Shown here: piece by piece, positions 42,592 to 51,879 of the stretch | Position numbering within the stretch: the first letter of the stretch is position 1 | How the letters are laid out: each line of letters opens with the position of its first letter | DNA from: JANSWY01 sp965228955 | Lineage (GTDB): Bacteria; Bacteroidota; Bacteroidia; Cytophagales; Cyclobacteriaceae | Reading direction: 5' to 3' | Assembly: GCA_965228955.1 (NCBI GenBank) | Contig: OZ245848.1 | Coordinates: 2,232,001 to 2,296,000, forward strand | DNA: 64,000 bases | Translations under genes and position numbers: made by a program | The notes under the pieces: generated by a model | Seen by the model: the letters and a program-made list of their open reading frames with translations, nothing else | What the model was told of the DNA's origin: nothing | The model's database searches: none

Positions 42592-42963
42592 ATGAAATTA
42601 CCCCTAGAATACCGCTGGTTGCTGGCACACAAATTTGAAGGTCTCACACCTTGGGATTTCTTTGAACCGGGGGAGGAGCAGGCCTTCAGAAACGAATATC
42701 AAAGAGAAACCGGAAATGATATCTTTCCCTTCGCCACCAGACAGGACAATGATGATATTGCAGGGTTCGAAGTGATCGATGGAATTGCTCAATCTACTGT
42801 TCTAACGGTTCACCTGACATGGTCCAAGAAACGAGAATCCCCAGGTTACCCAAGTATCTCAGAGTCAAAAGACCTTTTTGAATGGATGAAGGAAGTATTG
42901 CTCCCGGAAACTCAGGAATGGATGGATGAGGATGAATTGGAAAATTTATTGGATGATGAATAA
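42592..42963 (+). CDS. Small acidic protein, weakly SMI1/KNR4-like
   Basis: A 123-residue soluble, acidic protein. The pattern YRWLLAHKFEGLTPWDFFEP, followed by FPFATRQDNDDIAGF and a hydrophobic VLTVHLTW strand, recalls SMI1/KNR4 (SUKH) domain proteins, which in bacteria are often immunity proteins or of unknown role. No toxin gene is nearby. The preferred ATG is at 42592 (MKLPLEYRW). Its stop overlaps the next gene's start region. Function is not known. Confidence 0.65.
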   Translation: MKLPLEYRWLLAHKFEGLTPWDFFEPGEEQAFRNEYQRETGNDIFPFATRQDNDDIAGFEVIDGIAQSTVLTVHLTWSKKRESPGYPSISESKDLFEWMKEVLLPETQEWMDEDELENLLDDE

Positions 42964-43546
42964 ATCTAATGTGATAAAAGCTATGATGGTAGTTGGGTTT
43001 GTCTCACTTCTAGCATGTGAAAGAAACCAGAATATTAGAATGATAGAATCTCATATTAGTGGTGACACATTGGTGTTGCCACTGTGCAATCTGAATCTCG
43101 AGAATGTTCCAAAGGAGATTGGAGAATTCAAGGAATTAAAAGTTCTTCGAGTGGTTTGCAGAGATGGATGGACATTAGGTCCACCATTATCTTCGTTAGG
43201 TGAAGGAAATAAAGTATTTGAACCAGAAATGAGAATTGGCAGCTTGCCAGAAACTGTTGTTGAGCTGAACAATATAAAAACATTAACCATTACGAATGTG
43301 GGAATTCAAAAACTCCCGAATGATCTCTATAAACTGGAACAGCTAGAATATTTGGATATTTCAGGTAATGCTATGACTATTACAGATGAACTACCCAAAA
43401 TAGAAAAACTTAAAAGTTTGAAAAGGGTCATTTTGATCGGTAATTACTATGAACTCCCAGAAATTGAGAAATGGGCAGAAACTGTAGAGTTTGAAGTCGT
43501 TTATACCTATCCACAATGGATTGAGACTTTAAACCTGAATCAATAA
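42956..43546 (+). CDS. Leucine-rich-repeat lipoprotein
   Basis: A 196-residue lipoprotein: MNKSNVIKAMMVVGFVSLLAC gives a signal peptide with the lipidated Cys at about residue 21. The mature part has leucine-rich repeats (LPETVVELNNIKTLTITNVG, LPNDLYKLEQLEYLDISGN, KIEKLKSLKRVILIGN). It probably mediates a protein contact at the cell envelope; the partner is unknown. Start could be 42953 or 42956, overlapping the previous gene. Confidence 0.75.
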   Translation: MNKSNVIKAMMVVGFVSLLACERNQNIRMIESHISGDTLVLPLCNLNLENVPKEIGEFKELKVLRVVCRDGWTLGPPLSSLGEGNKVFEPEMRIGSLPETVVELNNIKTLTITNVGIQKLPNDLYKLEQLEYLDISGNAMTITDELPKIEKLKSLKRVILIGNYYELPEIEKWAETVEFEVVYTYPQWIETLNLNQ

Positions 43547-43553
43547 AGTAACT

Positions 43554-45926
43554 CTATCTCCTTCTACCACCAGAATATGTCATTGCTTCTCCTTTGCCAA
43601 AACCAAAGCTGAACCCAAGCGTGTAAAATGTACCTCTCAAAGATCTATTGTAGAGTTCAAATGCTGTTTGCTCCACAGTGTTTTCTCTAATTCTGGAAGC
43701 AAACACATCTCTGATGCTAAAGTTGATTACACCTTTACCTTCCAATATCTTTTTTCTGGCTCCAACATTCATAAACAGCATATCTGACATCTCACCTTGT
43801 ACAGTTTCAAAGCTCGATCTGTAATTACCGGTTACTTCCACATCCAGATCTGCTGGAAGTTTAAATTTTGCATTTGCTCTGGATGTCCATTGCTCTGCCT
43901 GGAAATCAATGCTTGTTCCTTCCAGGAGTCCTGCACGGTCAAAGAAGTTATAGTTGAAATCTCCTGATAATGCTAACCACTTCAGGGGCTCGTATTTGGT
44001 ATTGATTTCCAACCCAGTTGCTTTGTTAGTACCAATATTCTCTGGCTGAGTGATATTGACATTGTTTTCAAAGAAAGAGACTCTTTCAATTACACCAGTT
44101 GTATATCTGTAGTAAAGAGTTGAGCTGAGCGATATTTTTGATCCATCATAAACACCCCCTAATTCGTAAGAATCCGTAAACTCTGGCTGAAGGTTTGGAT
44201 TACCTCTTCTAATGTTGAAGTTATCCCGAATGTTAAAGAATGGATTCAAATCCCAAAGTCTGGGTCTGTAGATTCTCTTCGAATATCCAGTCTGTAAAGA
44301 AAGCATCTTCGACATTTTATAACTTGCATGCACGGTAGGGAAGAGGTTATTGTAATTTCTGCTATTGGTTTCTCCAGTAGTAGTTAGCTCAGTATCCAGA
44401 TCAGTATTCTCTAATCTTAGACCAAGCTTAAGTCCCCAATTGTCTAATTCATATGCGCCAGTGGCATATACTCCCAATACATTCTGCTGAAATTCGAAAT
44501 TGTTCGTTTGTGATAAATCCGGTTCCCAGGTTCCGTTGATCAGGTCTTCTACAGAAAATTCATTACCAACATCATTCAATAAATACTGGCTACCAGTCTC
44601 AAGTGTAAATGTTTTAGTAAATGGCTTTGTGTAATCCAATTTGAAAGTGTATTTACCTTCATTAAAGGAGGTTGCTGTTCGCTGATCTAAATCATTGAAA
44701 GAGCTTCCTTCCACTGTTCTACTTACAAACTCTGAATCTTGCGTCTTCCCAAAGAAGCTTCCAATTGCAGAAAACAAGAGTACATGGTCCTTGTGATCAG
44801 CGAAATCTCTTTTGTATTGTAATTCAAATTGATACTTCGGATTTGTAGCCTCCGTTTCTTCAGTTCTTTCCCATTCCGATAAAAAGGTATCACCATGAGT
44901 CATAATGTAGTTTGTCGTGGATGGCTGATCTTCCAATTCAAGCGCAAAATTTCCAGAAAGTGTGATGACGTTTCTGTCGTTTATGTAGTAGTCGGTACCA
45001 AGGATGAAGTTGTAAAACTGCTCATTCCTGTATTCTTTCCCGTTGGTAGAGATAGTAGTATCCGTAACCAAATTTCGATTGATTGATCTTCGGGAGTTCG
45101 GAAGCTCCCTGTATCCAACACCTAGCTGAGTGAAAAGATTGAAATTATTTGTTCTGTGATTAAGGCTTAACCCCACACTATGATTATGTGGAGTGCCAGT
45201 ATTTATGGAGATTGATCCATTTGTCCCTTTCTTGTCTTCTTTCTTAAGTATTATATTGATGATTCCTGATGTTCCTTCTGCTTCATATTTTGCTGAGGGA
45301 TTAGTAATTACTTCTACACTTTCAATCATACTGGCCGTAATGGTACCCAAAGCATTTCCATTATCACTGGAAGTCAGAACTGAGGGTTTACCATCTATCA
45401 GTATTTGAACACCGGTGCTTCCTCTTAAACTAACCTGCCCTTCAATATTCACATCAACTGATGGTACATTACTCAACACATCCAGGGCACTTGCACCCGA
45501 ACTGGTAAGATCAGAGCCCACATTAAAAACTCGCTTATCGATTTTAAACTCAGTAGTAGACTTAGTTCCCTCCACAACTATCTCATCCAGTACTTCTTCG
45601 TTTACTTCAAGAATAACTGTACCTAGAATAATTGCTCCATTCACAATTTTGAAGTCACTAATAACCTTCTTCTTGAATCCAATGAAGCTAATTTCAATTT
45701 GAAAGTTTCTCGCGGTAGTTGTAAAGCTAAAGACACCATTTAGATCTGAAGTAACTCCTGTAATCGGTTTCTCAGTAACAGGATCTACCAAGGCAATCGT
45801 GGCAAATTCAACGGCCTTACCAGTTTTAGCCTCCTGAATGTTTCCCGAGATTTTCAATTCACTATTCTGTGCAATGGATACTTGCGCAATTAATAGAATG
45901 AACAATGATGAGATTAGCTTTTTCAA
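43554..45926 (-). CDS. TonB-dependent receptor-like outer membrane protein
   Basis: A 790-residue outer membrane protein. Signal peptide (LFILLIAQVSIAQ), a CarboxypepD_reg-like domain (ISGNIQEAKTGKAVEFATI), a plug (LDEIVVEGTKSTTEFKIDKR, VSLRGSTGVQILIDGKPSVL, MIESVEVITNPSAKYEAEGT) and a beta-barrel of the OMP_b-brl_3 type (RIYRPRLWDLNPFFNIRD). The C-terminus is basic (YSGGRRR). Not a SusC: no SusD partner follows. The ligand is unknown. It is divergent from a LytS/LytTR pair, which could regulate it. Confidence 0.88.
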   Translation of the reverse strand: MKKLISSLFILLIAQVSIAQNSELKISGNIQEAKTGKAVEFATIALVDPVTEKPITGVTSDLNGVFSFTTTARNFQIEISFIGFKKKVISDFKIVNGAIILGTVILEVNEEVLDEIVVEGTKSTTEFKIDKRVFNVGSDLTSSGASALDVLSNVPSVDVNIEGQVSLRGSTGVQILIDGKPSVLTSSDNGNALGTITASMIESVEVITNPSAKYEAEGTSGIINIILKKEDKKGTNGSISINTGTPHNHSVGLSLNHRTNNFNLFTQLGVGYRELPNSRRSINRNLVTDTTISTNGKEYRNEQFYNFILGTDYYINDRNVITLSGNFALELEDQPSTTNYIMTHGDTFLSEWERTEETEATNPKYQFELQYKRDFADHKDHVLLFSAIGSFFGKTQDSEFVSRTVEGSSFNDLDQRTATSFNEGKYTFKLDYTKPFTKTFTLETGSQYLLNDVGNEFSVEDLINGTWEPDLSQTNNFEFQQNVLGVYATGAYELDNWGLKLGLRLENTDLDTELTTTGETNSRNYNNLFPTVHASYKMSKMLSLQTGYSKRIYRPRLWDLNPFFNIRDNFNIRRGNPNLQPEFTDSYELGGVYDGSKISLSSTLYYRYTTGVIERVSFFENNVNITQPENIGTNKATGLEINTKYEPLKWLALSGDFNYNFFDRAGLLEGTSIDFQAEQWTSRANAKFKLPADLDVEVTGNYRSSFETVQGEMSDMLFMNVGARKKILEGKGVINFSIRDVFASRIRENTVEQTAFELYNRSLRGTFYTLGFSFGFGKGEAMTYSGGRRR

Positions 45927-46108
45927 ATCGGTTTTATCTTTAATTGTTTGGCAAAGAAACGCGTTGATATTGGGATTGGTTAAAAAAAATCTTTGAACGT
46001 CACATCTTTTACTACAAACAACAGATGTATTAACAAATTGAAGGTTGAATTGTTGTTCATACCTATAGTTCGGTCGGTCATCTGATTGATTTGGAGGAAG
46101 GGGGAAGT

Positions 46109-46132
46109 ATGAATATTATTGTCTTGTGTTAA
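46109..46132 (+). other. Possible 7-codon upstream frame overlapping the histidine kinase start
   Basis: ATG at 46109 after a purine-rich GGAGGAAGG stretch reads seven codons to TAA at 46130-46132, overlapping the GTG start at 46126 in another frame. It could couple translation or be incidental. Confidence 0.3.
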
Positions 46133-47151
46133 AGCAATCCAATTCTCGGTGGGAAATTCCGTTTCAGGTTTTACTGCATATTGTAGTGTTTTTCTTTTAT
46201 GCCGTCAATGAAAGCGACTACAATGATAAGGTTCCTCAGGTGTATTTTTATGAGGTAGTATTCTTTCTTAATTATGCCCTTGCAGCTTTCATCATCAATT
46301 ATTACTTATTCCCAAAATTCCTATACCATAAAAGATTCGGACAGTTCCTATTTCTTTTTATGTTCCAAATTCTTGGTGCTATCCTCATTGAGGAATTTGT
46401 ATTGGAGAAAATATATTTTCCAGATACTCGGGGTGGAAGGTTTGGGAAAATACTGTTTACACTATTGGATGTTGTACCAGTCACGATAATCCTAAGCGGT
46501 TTCAAATTGGCCTGGGATGTGATCATAAAGCAAATACAAGTAGATAACCTTAAGATCTCTAAGGATCAAATCGAGCTGCAATTCTTGAAGTCACAGATCA
46601 ATCCACACTTTTTATTTAATAATCTTAATAATCTGTATTCGCATGCTCTTGAAAATTCTTCTAAAACTCCAGAAATAATTCTAAACATGTCTTCATTGCT
46701 TAGATACATGTTATACGAAGGAAGTAACGAGACAGTATCATTGAAGACGGAACTTGATCAGTTGGAGAATTTTATTGGATTGTATGAAATGCAGATTGAA
46801 GGAAGGGGAGGAGTTTCATACAATCTGGAGGCTGAAGCCGAAGGTGATATGCAAATAGCACCATTGATTCTAATGGTTTTTGTAGAGAATGCTTTCAAAC
46901 ACAGTGCTGCCAATAAGACTGAAAATATATCAATAGAGATAAATGTAACGCTGGACGCCACGCATTTATCATTTCAATGTCGCAATAACTATGATGTCAA
47001 TCCTGATTCCAATTCAGATCCTCATAAAGGAATTGGTCTTCAAAACGTTAAAAAACGCCTGGATTTGACATATGCTAATCGTTATGTTCTTAATATTGAT
47101 AATACAGAAACTGAGTTCAGGGTGGATTTGAAAATTGATTTAAGTTCATAG
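46126..47151 (+). CDS. LytS-type sensor histidine kinase
   Basis: A 341-residue membrane kinase. About four transmembrane segments occupy residues 10-140. A His_kinase domain follows, with the phospho-acceptor His in LKSQINPHFLFNNLNNLYSH and the ATPase part in MVFVENAFKHSA and GIGLQNVKKRLDL. The start is GTG at 46126, because the upstream ATG at 46109 is in another frame and soon stops. It is paired with the LytTR regulator 1 bp downstream. Confidence 0.9.
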   Translation: MLKQSNSRWEIPFQVLLHIVVFFFYAVNESDYNDKVPQVYFYEVVFFLNYALAAFIINYYLFPKFLYHKRFGQFLFLFMFQILGAILIEEFVLEKIYFPDTRGGRFGKILFTLLDVVPVTIILSGFKLAWDVIIKQIQVDNLKISKDQIELQFLKSQINPHFLFNNLNNLYSHALENSSKTPEIILNMSSLLRYMLYEGSNETVSLKTELDQLENFIGLYEMQIEGRGGVSYNLEAEAEGDMQIAPLILMVFVENAFKHSAANKTENISIEINVTLDATHLSFQCRNNYDVNPDSNSDPHKGIGLQNVKKRLDLTYANRYVLNIDNTETEFRVDLKIDLSS

Positions 47152-47152
47152 C

Positions 47153-47860
47153 ATGAGGTGTATAATTGTAGAGGATCAGGCACCAGCACAGAGGGTACTT
47201 CAAAAGTTTATAGAAGATGTGGATTTTCTTGAACTGAGAGGAACTTTCACAGATGCATTGAAGGCCATAAATTTTCTAAACCAGGAAAAGATTGATTTAA
47301 TCTTTCTGGATATTCATTTACCTAAGATGACTGGCATGGAGTTCCTCAAGATCAAACCTGAGGATAGTCTTGTGATTCTTACAACGGCATACTCGGAATA
47401 TGCATTGGAAAGTTATGATTACAATGTAGTTGATTATTTACTCAAACCAATTGCCTTCCAACGATTTGTCCAGGCAGTAACTAAGGCCAACAACATTTAT
47501 AACTCATTTCATAATAAAGCTCCTGAACAAATTGAAGAACCGGAAATAGATGAGGTTTTCATTAAGACAGGGTATGATCATGTCAAGATTTCTTTAAGTA
47601 ACATCCACTATATCAAAGCAGTTGGAGATTACAGCGAAATACATTCGGCATCTGAAATGGTATTGTCTTCAGAACCATTCAAATACTGGTTGAATACATT
47701 GAACCGAAGTAAATACATTCAAATCCATAAGTCTTATATCGTTAACATATCTAAAGTAAAAAAAGTCTCTGGTAACAGAGTTCTTTTTGATGATGCCAGC
47801 GAAGTACCAATTGGTAGAGTATTTAAAGAGTCATTTTCAAAACGATTTCTAGGGAAGTAA
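47153..47860 (+). CDS. LytTR-family response regulator
   Basis: A 235-residue regulator. The receiver domain (1-115) has the phospho-acceptor Asp in LIFLDIHLPKMTG and the conserved Lys in DYLLKPIAF. The LytTR DNA-binding domain (about 135-235) shows FIKTGYDHVKISLSNIHYIK and IHKSYIVNISKVKKVSGNRV. It forms a two-component system with the kinase. Possible targets are the divergent TonB receptor or the GH26 gene downstream. Confidence 0.93.
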   Translation: MRCIIVEDQAPAQRVLQKFIEDVDFLELRGTFTDALKAINFLNQEKIDLIFLDIHLPKMTGMEFLKIKPEDSLVILTTAYSEYALESYDYNVVDYLLKPIAFQRFVQAVTKANNIYNSFHNKAPEQIEEPEIDEVFIKTGYDHVKISLSNIHYIKAVGDYSEIHSASEMVLSSEPFKYWLNTLNRSKYIQIHKSYIVNISKVKKVSGNRVLFDDASEVPIGRVFKESFSKRFLGK

Positions 47861-47991
47861 GAACATTCTTTATTGAAAAGTGTGTGGTAAAAACGTAGTG
47901 TTTTGAGTGTTTTTGCCGTGTGTAGATTTTAGTGTTTTTAAGAATCGTTTCATTTTTTTGATCACCATTACCGAAATCATAGAATGAGTTG

Positions 47992-48019
47992 TTTCGACTC
48001 CTTTCACAAATAGTCGAAA
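47992..48019. promoter_or_regulatory. Inverted repeat upstream of the modular GH26 gene
   Basis: TTTCGACT at 47992-47999 and AGTCGAAA at 48012-48019 are perfect inverted 8-mers, 12 bases apart, ending 32 bases before the ATG. It could be an operator or an RNA hairpin. Confidence 0.45.
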
Positions 48020-48051
48020 TGTAAAATTGTTTACCTAAACCAATAATTGTT

Positions 48052-50058
48052 ATGAAGATTGCGATACGCATGATTTTATCAGGAGTGTTAGTGATGCTCT
48101 TTTCATTATCACTAAAAGCACAGGATTGTCAGGGATCTTGTCCGAGTTCACATCCATTGTTTCTTTGTGGACAATGCTGGGTTGATGAAGCCCAGGCCCA
48201 ATCCGGTGGATGTTCAGAGACATGTAGCTCTAATCCAACACCAACTTGTACAGACGGGATTCAAAATGGGAATGAAACTGGAATAGACTGTGGCGGTTCG
48301 TGCCCAAATTCTTGTGATTCCGGAGGATCAGATTGCTCTGGTAGTTGTCCGCAGGGATATAACCTCTTTGCATGCGGACAATGCTGGGTTGATGAAGCAC
48401 AAGCCCAATCCGGAGGATGCTCTGAAACTTGCAGTGACCCTGGACCAACTTGTTCAGATGGCATACAAAACGGTGATGAAACAGGTATAGACTGTGGAGG
48501 TTCCTGCCCAAATAGTTGCCAAACTGAACCTACTTGCTCTGACGGCATTCAAAACGGAGATGAAACAGGAGTTGATTGTGGTGGCTCATGTCCCAACAGC
48601 TGCCAATCAGGACCTACCTGTTCAGACGGCATACAGAATGGAAACGAAACAGGAGTCGATTGTGGAGGTAGTTGCCCAAACTCTTGTCCGCCACCACCTA
48701 GTGGGGATTTGGCGTTTCTGGAACCAACAAATGGTGCGAAATTACTTTTTATAGGTCAGGATCTTTTATCAGTATCTGATTATATCAATGATTGTGGTGG
48801 TTGCCCAACACCAGGAGGAATTGCAACTTATGTGAGTCTTTCAGGTGTGTTGCAGAGCAACTTTTATGGAGCACTAGGCTTTACAGAATCAGATCAACCA
48901 TTTGGAACTGATATTGATTGGGGTGGTGGCCCATTAAATGCATACAGTGCCGCAATAGGATTTCCAAACTCAGCAGTTCAAATTGGTTTATATCTTGTAG
49001 GTGAAACAGATAATATTTCAAATGGAGGAAGAGATGCTGAGATAAGACAGCTAGCGGACTTTTTTAATTCGTTATCAACCACAGCTTTCTATCTAAGGGT
49101 TGGGTATGAATTTGACGGACAGTGGAATGGTTATAGCGGACAGAGCTATATCAATGCTTACAGAAGAATTGTAGATATTTTAAGAGCAGAAAATGTATCC
49201 AACGTCGCTTATGTTTGGCAATCCTCAACATCACCGATTGATGACGTCCTGGATGGTGGAAGGGAAAATTTATTGAACTATTATCCTGGAGATAACTATG
49301 TGGATTGGTTTGGTATGTCCTGGTTTTTACTTCCCAACGAAAATTCTACTGTAGGAGGTACTCCATCCACTCAACTATATCTCGCAAATGAAATCGTAAA
49401 CCTGGCAAGGCAAAGGGGTAAACCAATGATGATTTGCGAGGCTGCAGCGCAAGGGTATGATATTCAACAAGGTGCAAATTCAAATATAAGTCCAGTGTGG
49501 GATGGACCATCTGCCCAGAGCACAGTGAATAAATCTGGTACACAAATCTGGAATGAATGGTTTCAGGAGTATTTTAATTATATCAATGCAAATGATGATG
49601 TAATTAAAGCGGTGACTTACATCAATGCAGATTGGGACTCTCAGGGATTGTGGGATTCACCTTATGAACAGGGATATTGGGGAGATACCCGTATACAAGT
49701 GAATAGTACAGTAGAAAACAATTGGGTTAATGAAATAACTCAATCTGGATGGCTACACGGAAGCTCTAATTTGAATAGTTTCTTAAATGGAATGAATACA
49801 ACAGGAGCTAGAGTTGAACCAGCAAACAATTTAAATACAACAGAGAGTATAGAGCAAGCCATTATACTATATCCAAATCCGGTTAAGGATATCTTAAGAG
49901 CGCAGGGTGTATCTGAGAATCAATTGATTAGAATTTTCACAACATCTGGTAAAATGATAAAAACTTGCAAAGGGAATAATATTGATGTTTCTCAATTGAA
50001 CTCTGGCTTATACTTTGTAGAAGTTGGTGAAGTTAAAATGAGATTTATAAAACAATAA
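48052..50058 (+). CDS. Secreted modular GH26 enzyme with cysteine-rich repeats and T9SS signal
   Basis: A 668-residue protein. Signal peptide 1-24. Residues 25-212 are cysteine-rich: two copies of a module containing CGQCWVDEAQAQSGGC (about 25-58 and 95-127) and four copies of C-DGIQNG-ETG-DCGGSCPNSC (from 66, 134, 162 and 190). Residues 220-580 are a GH26 barrel with acid/base E353 in LRVGYEFDGQWNG and nucleophile E463 in MMICEAAAQ. IGQDLLSV, YYPGDNYVDWFGMSWF, AVTYINADWDSQGLW and WGDTRIQVNSTVENNW strongly recall the marine beta-1,3-xylanases I remember. Residues 595-668 are a T9SS sorting domain (ILYPNPVKD). It stands alone with a terminator after it, away from the main xylan locus. Confidence 0.88.
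   Translation: MKIAIRMILSGVLVMLFSLSLKAQDCQGSCPSSHPLFLCGQCWVDEAQAQSGGCSETCSSNPTPTCTDGIQNGNETGIDCGGSCPNSCDSGGSDCSGSCPQGYNLFACGQCWVDEAQAQSGGCSETCSDPGPTCSDGIQNGDETGIDCGGSCPNSCQTEPTCSDGIQNGDETGVDCGGSCPNSCQSGPTCSDGIQNGNETGVDCGGSCPNSCPPPPSGDLAFLEPTNGAKLLFIGQDLLSVSDYINDCGGCPTPGGIATYVSLSGVLQSNFYGALGFTESDQPFGTDIDWGGGPLNAYSAAIGFPNSAVQIGLYLVGETDNISNGGRDAEIRQLADFFNSLSTTAFYLRVGYEFDGQWNGYSGQSYINAYRRIVDILRAENVSNVAYVWQSSTSPIDDVLDGGRENLLNYYPGDNYVDWFGMSWFLLPNENSTVGGTPSTQLYLANEIVNLARQRGKPMMICEAAAQGYDIQQGANSNISPVWDGPSAQSTVNKSGTQIWNEWFQEYFNYINANDDVIKAVTYINADWDSQGLWDSPYEQGYWGDTRIQVNSTVENNWVNEITQSGWLHGSSNLNSFLNGMNTTGARVEPANNLNTTESIEQAIILYPNPVKDILRAQGVSENQLIRIFTTSGKMIKTCKGNNIDVSQLNSGLYFVEVGEVKMRFIKQ
48124..48687 (+). 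repeat. Coding tandem repeats of the GH26 gene (cysteine-rich modules)
   Basis: In-frame repeats encode two CGQCWVDEAQAQSGG modules and four DGIQNG-ETG-DCGGSCPNSC modules. The nucleotide copies differ at third positions, so they are not very recent duplications. Confidence 0.85.
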
Positions 50059-50106
50059 AAGAGTTAGTCTAAACCTTTTAACCTTTGTGAAATTTGAAGA
50101 TGTCTT

Positions 50107-50138
50107 AATCTCCCGGGTAGATTACCTGGGAGATTTTT
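50107..50138 (+). terminator. Rho-independent terminator of the GH26 gene
   Basis: AATCTCCCGGGTA pairs with TACCTGGGAGATT (13 bp, one G-U) around a three-base loop, followed by a T-run. It is about 50 bp after the stop. Confidence 0.9.
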
Positions 50139-50194
50139 CTTTTGAGTTGCAATTATTCTGGAGTGACAATTAACTTGCACAAAAGTATGATTCA

Positions 50195-50581
50195 ATGACT
50201 CTAGAAGAACGAACTCAAAAAGCTGAAACACGGATATTCAAAGCCGTTTTTCCTAATACAACCAATCATTACGACACTCTTTTTGGAGGCACTGCTATGC
50301 AACTGATGGATGAAGTTGCGTTCATCACAGCCACCAGATTCAGCAGACAAAGAATGGTTACGGTAAGTAGTGACCAAATCGATTTTAAGAAACCAATTCC
50401 TGCAGGAACAATTGTAGAATTGGTAGGAAAGGTGATAAAGGTGGGACGAACCAGTCTTGGGATCAGCGTAGATATTTATATAGAACAAATGTATTCCGAT
50501 GTAAGGGAACATGCCATTGCCGGTCAATTCACATTCGTTGCTATTGATGATAATAAACAACCTGTTCCTGTAAATCAATAG
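50195..50581 (+). CDS. Acyl-CoA thioesterase, hotdog fold
   Basis: A 128-residue protein of the YciA/acyl-CoA hydrolase group. Typical features are FPNTTNHYDTLFGGTAMQLMDEVAFITATRF and the second strand SSDQIDFKKPIPAGTIVELVGKV (given here as family landmarks). The conserved Asn/Asp near the hotdog helix is in MQLMDEVA. It hydrolyses acyl-CoA esters in the cytoplasm. It is monocistronic by appearance. Confidence 0.9.
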   Translation: MTLEERTQKAETRIFKAVFPNTTNHYDTLFGGTAMQLMDEVAFITATRFSRQRMVTVSSDQIDFKKPIPAGTIVELVGKVIKVGRTSLGISVDIYIEQMYSDVREHAIAGQFTFVAIDDNKQPVPVNQ

Positions 50582-50655
50582 GCCCACTGAGCCTTCATTT
50601 TCCCATCTGTCCCAGGTAGAATGGATTTATAGTTATTCGTTAGTAACTTATAGTT

Positions 50656-51735
50656 ATGACAATTTCCAGAAGGTCCTTTATACATGCTGCAGTAGTCGTG
50701 GGACTAGGAGTATCAACGGGTTTTGCTAATATCATTATTCCACAAAAGAAGAAGCTAGGAGTTGCTCTTGTTGGTCTTGGTTATTACTCCGGAGATCTGC
50801 TAGCTCCGGCACTTCAAATGACTCAAAACTGTGAATTAAAGGGGGTTGTTACGGGTAGTCCTTGGAAAATTCCGGTTTGGCAAAAACGTTACAATCTCAA
50901 TAATGGCAATATCTATAACTATGGTAACATGCATGAGATTGCCAACAATCCTGATATTGATGTGATCTACATTGTGTTACCCACGGGTCTTCATGCTAAA
51001 TATTCAATTATTGCTGCGAATACAGGAAAGCATGTATGGTGTGAAAAACCAATGGCCGGAACAGCACAAGAATGTCAACAGATAATTGATGTTTGCAATA
51101 AAAACAAGGTGAAGCTAAGCATTGGCTACAGAATGCAACACGAACCGAAAACTCAGGAACTGATAAAATGGGCAGACTCCAAACCATATGGTAAAATCCT
51201 GAACCTTTCAGCCAATGCCGGCTACTACGATGGGAGGAGTGATCATTGGAAACAGAACAAGTCCTTGGGAGGTGGAGCGATGTACGATATGGGTGTTTAT
51301 CCTCTTAATGCTGCAAGGTATATAACAGGGGAGGAGCCGCTCTCTATATGGGCAAGACATGAAAACGTAAGAAAAGACATCTATACAGAAGTTGATGAGA
51401 CTACATATTTCACTTTAAATTTCCCATCCGGAGCAATTGCTAATTGTTCAACAAGTCTTGGAAAAGGAATGAACGATCTTAAAGTCAACTGTGAAAATGG
51501 TTGGTATGGTCTTTCTCCATTTCAGTCATACGGAGGAATCCGTGAAACTTCCAGCGATGGAAGAACATTAGTTCCGACTGTAAGAAATCAACAAGCCAGA
51601 CAAATGGATGATGATGCTTTGGCAATATTAAATGACAAACAAGTTCTTGTTCCCGGAGAAGAAGGAATGAAAGATATAACTATTGTTGAGGCTGCATATC
51701 GATCTGCACGCATTGGAGAATTAGTTAGTCTTTGA
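50656..51735 (+). CDS. Gfo/Idh/MocA oxidoreductase with Tat-like signal
   Basis: A 359-residue protein. The N-terminus TISRRSFIHAAVVVGLGVST has a twin-arginine signal followed by a hydrophobic stretch, so it is probably exported to the periplasm with its NAD(P) bound, like glucose-fructose oxidoreductase. Rossmann motif VALVGLGYYSGDLLAPAL, catalytic Lys in VWCEKPMAG, and GGGAMYDMGVYPLNAARY in the C-terminal domain. The substrate is unknown; a sugar is likely. Confidence 0.87.
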   Translation: MTISRRSFIHAAVVVGLGVSTGFANIIIPQKKKLGVALVGLGYYSGDLLAPALQMTQNCELKGVVTGSPWKIPVWQKRYNLNNGNIYNYGNMHEIANNPDIDVIYIVLPTGLHAKYSIIAANTGKHVWCEKPMAGTAQECQQIIDVCNKNKVKLSIGYRMQHEPKTQELIKWADSKPYGKILNLSANAGYYDGRSDHWKQNKSLGGGAMYDMGVYPLNAARYITGEEPLSIWARHENVRKDIYTEVDETTYFTLNFPSGAIANCSTSLGKGMNDLKVNCENGWYGLSPFQSYGGIRETSSDGRTLVPTVRNQQARQMDDDALAILNDKQVLVPGEEGMKDITIVEAAYRSARIGELVSL

Positions 51736-51797
51736 CTTGTTTGATTACCACATTAATTAATTCATTTGTATCACTTTTTATTAAAACTACTTTTAGG

Positions 51798-51813
51798 ACT
51801 TAAATATTTAAGT
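51798..51813. promoter_or_regulatory. 16-bp perfect palindrome upstream of the first FtsX-permease gene
   Basis: ACTTAAATATTTAAGT reads the same on both strands. It lies about 67 bp before the permease ATG. The AT core resembles the palindrome before the second PadR gene, so it may be an operator for a PadR protein. Confidence 0.45.
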
Positions 51814-51879
51814 TACATTTGAGACTATTATAATTTCAGGTCAAAGAAATTCAATACTCAAAACTCAAAATTCCAAAGC

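Noticed and set aside
48124..48687. Repeats as a CRISPR or non-coding satellite
   Set aside because: The repeats are in frame, encode cysteine-rich modules and have no uniform spacers.
50201..50587. 128-residue reading frame antisense to the thioesterase gene
   Set aside because: It mirrors the thioesterase gene almost exactly and has no recognisable domain; the sense protein has clear hotdog motifs.
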